Of a stretch of DNA of 8,295 nucleotides, positions 7,201 through 8,295 are shown in pieces. This DNA comes from Candidatus Adiutrix sp. (GTDB taxonomy: Bacteria; Desulfobacterota; Desulfarculia; Adiutricales; Adiutricaceae), in the NCBI GenBank assembly GCA_031273445.1, contig JAISRV010000256.1, positions 1-8,295 on the forward strand, in the 5' to 3' direction. The position numbers and the translations under genes are program-made. The stretch's first letter is position 1; each line of letters opens with the position of its first letter. The notes beneath the pieces were generated by a model. That model worked only from the letters and a program-made list of their open reading frames with translations. It did not search any database and was not told the origin of the DNA.

Positions 7201-8295
7201 GCTTCGGAAAAACTGCTGCTGACGGAAAAAGAGTCTCTGGCTACGGCCAACAGGGAATTGTCCGACGCGGTCTCCCACTTGAGCGGGCAGGCGCAAAAAC
7301 TGACGGTTTCGGAAAAACTGCTGCTGACGGAAAAAGAATCTCTGGCTACGGCCAACAGGGAATTGTCCGGCGCGGTCTCCCACTTGAGCGGACAGACGCA
7401 AAAACTGACGGCTTCGGAAAAGTTGCTGCTGACGGAAAAAGAGTCTCTGGCTATGGCCAACAGGGAATTGTCCGACGCGGTCTCCCATTTGAGCGGACAG
7501 ACGCAAAAACTGCATTCGGCCATATCCGAGCTTAAAAAACGCTACGATCAGCAGGTTGATGAGTCTGGCGAACGTGAAGACGCTCTGGCTGGTCTCGTCA
7601 AACGTCAAGGCGCGGCCTTGGAACAGCAGAAAGACAGCCTGAGGCGTCTGGAACCTCTAGTCGAACATTTTCTGGCGGCGGCCGAAGCCTCAGAGGAGAC
7701 GGATTCCAACCTTCTGCGTCTGATCAGGGCGGAGAGCCGGGCCATCAGCCGGGAACTAGGCACGGATAAATTTCTGGCGCGAACCTCGGCGGAAAATAAG
7801 GCCCTTAAGAGTAAACTGGCGGAATTGGAGCCCCTGGTGGCTTTTTTGGCCAATGCCTTCGTCGCCAATGTGGCCGAACTGGCTCAAGCCAGGAGCGAAC
7901 GCAGCACCCTGGTCAGGCGACTGAGCGCCGACCGGCAGGAGGCGGCAGACAGATTCGCGCGTTATCAGGCTGAGGTCAACCGCCTGACGGCCGAGGCCGC
8001 TATCCCGCCGCCCGAACTGGCCGCGGCCCGCGACGAAATTGAACGGCTGCACGAGGCCATGACCCAGACCGAAGCCACACGCTCTATTCTTGAGAACAGT
8101 TTGGCGGCTCGTGAATCGGAACTGTTGGAAGTGCGGAGCCAGGCTTACGCTTTGAGCAGCGAAAAAGAGGAACTTAAAAAAGCGCTTGACGAAAACGGCC
8201 AACTAGCCAGGAGCCGCGATGAAGAAATCGCCGTCCTTAAAAAAGAACTGGCCGAAGCCGACCGCGACCTGGCGGAAAACGACGGCCGTTTGGAA
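4297..8295 (+). CDS. Giant coiled-coil protein, partial (3' end beyond the window)
   Basis: The frame stays open for 1333 codons from the ATG at 4297 to the last base, so the gene is incomplete. Residues 1-64 are acidic and probably disordered. Residues 65-475 are helical with most of the tryptophans and prolines, suggesting a folded head. From about 478 onward the sequence is Leu/Glu/Arg/Lys/Ala-rich heptad coiled coil, with a likely break at 845-860 (DLGPLINVMAAALW) and another near the PPP at 1237-1239. Residues 932-1071 are four near-identical 35-residue repeats. I find no cysteine in the translation, no Walker A motif, no signal peptide and no membrane segment, so an SMC/Rad50-type ATPase start is excluded. 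ATG 4297 is the first start codon after the in-frame stop at 4147-4149, but its ribosome binding site is weak (GACGGA immediately upstream), so a later start is possible. Structural, scaffold or cytoskeletal roles are plausible; function is unknown. Confidence 0.88.
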   Translation, partial: MQLTVEEPSSQISEQAEAERLDEPGYAAERERGDGWDELHDGGGSAGLGSFLIGERGEPDLAGFMALVREIGRLLASFSPAEYFQPGPPADDIVVSDEMKKDLGAASLDDFFALAAPDLRRPTAGVVAELFPRGPESLKPVMSAIVREKSRLIRMLARLEKSWPVNRPGFDAKVRPIEQRLDALNEMRANLVRAARLWPRLKSEAMGWPHQASRLLKKARRLQEGINLLTGAAEDENAEHSVRGGWRRPSLTRNAQALQTAAGAAGAAVLARERWLEDIGALLSDMDGYLAVAAEGGEESRDWGVVGRDLAKRLERLENEDRKLLTEALTGRKELTEALEALNEAERLAVGSRDGDAKERAETIGRGVEALWRSVIERRREAARLYFTLPARLGRPVYLDKIYLSTALTLGRAQSLLEELRRQLEVFTGRFSSTLKLRAEAAQLAESLLNPEKHGATLKIAERRFGAFKRTVKQSLALARAEDDLARVSESLTRARETQGHLSADLNESRAENSQMVRQLSAANLEKGRLAEELTAARQSLGEIGLVKARLLKIYERKNALFHDVDQLRRQLQTENELLKKDRVDLRRRQARLIEVYARQKDDLEKIGFELEVRGKELETRTNDLKNASKDLAARTGELENASRELTSHRELLAALKAERLDLEVRLTQTHKELDHLAAERRALKTRLNEVNDQWSAAEIRAVALKAELDRYREELAAASASRRLLGERATALRRRLDLLSQAHAALLKSLRQRGRRLKNSEAESDHLRDRLTRQKKNLLRLVSVRQELRAEIGSAYLRLADLEKERDDLFAKLETSRALTLASDREKATLASELDEIKGRIKNDLGPLINVMAAALWRSESQLKKTKDASTRLQEQFRLESEVREANIRIHAAAREADLTESLQAERRRMEAALHQKQDSLDQAKKRINALTASEKLLLTEKESLATANRELSDAISHLSGQAQKLTASEKLLLTEKESLATANRELSDAVSHLSGQAQKLTVSEKLLLTEKESLATANRELSGAVSHLSGQTQKLTASEKLLLTEKESLAMANRELSDAVSHLSGQTQKLHSAISELKKRYDQQVDESGEREDALAGLVKRQGAALEQQKDSLRRLEPLVEHFLAAAEASEETDSNLLRLIRAESRAISRELGTDKFLARTSAENKALKSKLAELEPLVAFLANAFVANVAELAQARSERSTLVRRLSADRQEAADRFARYQAEVNRLTAEAAIPPPELAAARDEIERLHEAMTQTEATRSILENSLAARESELLEVRSQAYALSSEKEELKKALDENGQLARSRDEEIAVLKKELAEADRDLAENDGRLE
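7090..7509 (+). repeat. Tandem array of four 105-bp in-frame repeats
   Basis: Units begin at 7090, 7195, 7300 and 7405, each exactly 105 bases (35 codons), and differ at only a few positions. Each unit begins with codons for L-T-(A/V)-S-E-K-L-L-L-T and ends S-G-Q-(A/T)-Q-K. Thirty-five residues is five heptads, with a leucine at unit positions 1, 8, 15, 22 and 29, so adding or losing a unit keeps the coiled-coil register. The near-identity points to recent duplication or ongoing homogenisation. Confidence 0.95.

Noticed and set aside
7065..7608. Long open leftward frames opposite the tandem repeat, giving Cys/Ser-rich or Phe/Arg-rich repetitive proteins
   Set aside because: They are antisense reflections of the 105-bp array, lack ribosome binding sites, and lie opposite a far better coding frame.
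4297..8295. SMC, Rad50 or other chromosome-segregation ATPase
   Set aside because: These have a Walker A motif within roughly the first 40 residues; none is present in the 1333 visible residues.

Overview
This window looks like part of the chromosome of an anaerobic bacterium. The best guess is a Desulfobacterota (former Deltaproteobacteria) lineage. The basis is a DUF3786 protein, a RACo/RamA-type corrinoid-reductive activator, a PmtA-like phospholipid methyltransferase, and GC-rich coding sequence with much GGCC/CCGG. The assignment rests on protein family types only and is an inference; no rRNA or other marker gene is present.

Layout, left to right. Bases 1-44 hold the first codons of a leftward gene that resembles an ISNCY-type transposase, with three CGGACA repeats beyond its start (72-144), so an insertion sequence probably ends here. 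A rightward DUF3786 gene follows (223-882), with a small overlapping reading frame and a hairpin just after it. An AT-rich gap of about 290 bases carries a possible promoter and a leader hairpin before a rightward SAM-dependent methyltransferase of the phospholipid N-methyltransferase type (1285-1962). This converges on a leftward gene (2122-3879) for a 585-residue [2Fe-2S] ferredoxin plus ASKHA-ATPase protein, the kind that reductively reactivates corrinoid proteins.

The intergenic region 3880-4296 is the most structured non-coding part. It has an 8-bp perfect inverted repeat that contains a -10 hexamer for each direction, then several short hairpins on the + strand. Two of these are followed by T-tracts like intrinsic terminators, although no upstream + strand gene needs one. 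It may encode a small RNA or an attenuated leader.

From 4297 to the right edge, one reading frame stays open for 1333 codons without a stop. It is the largest gene in the window and is cut off by the edge. The product appears cysteine-free, with a tryptophan-containing N-terminal helical region of about 475 residues followed by long coiled coil. Inside this lies an almost identical 4 x 105-bp tandem array (35 residues, five heptads each). No ATPase motif is visible, so it is not an SMC/Rad50 N-terminus. It is most likely a structural or scaffolding filament-type protein of unknown role.

The genes do not form one obvious operon. The corrinoid activator and the coiled-coil gene are divergent and may share a control region. 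Nothing in the window shows which corrinoid protein the activator serves.
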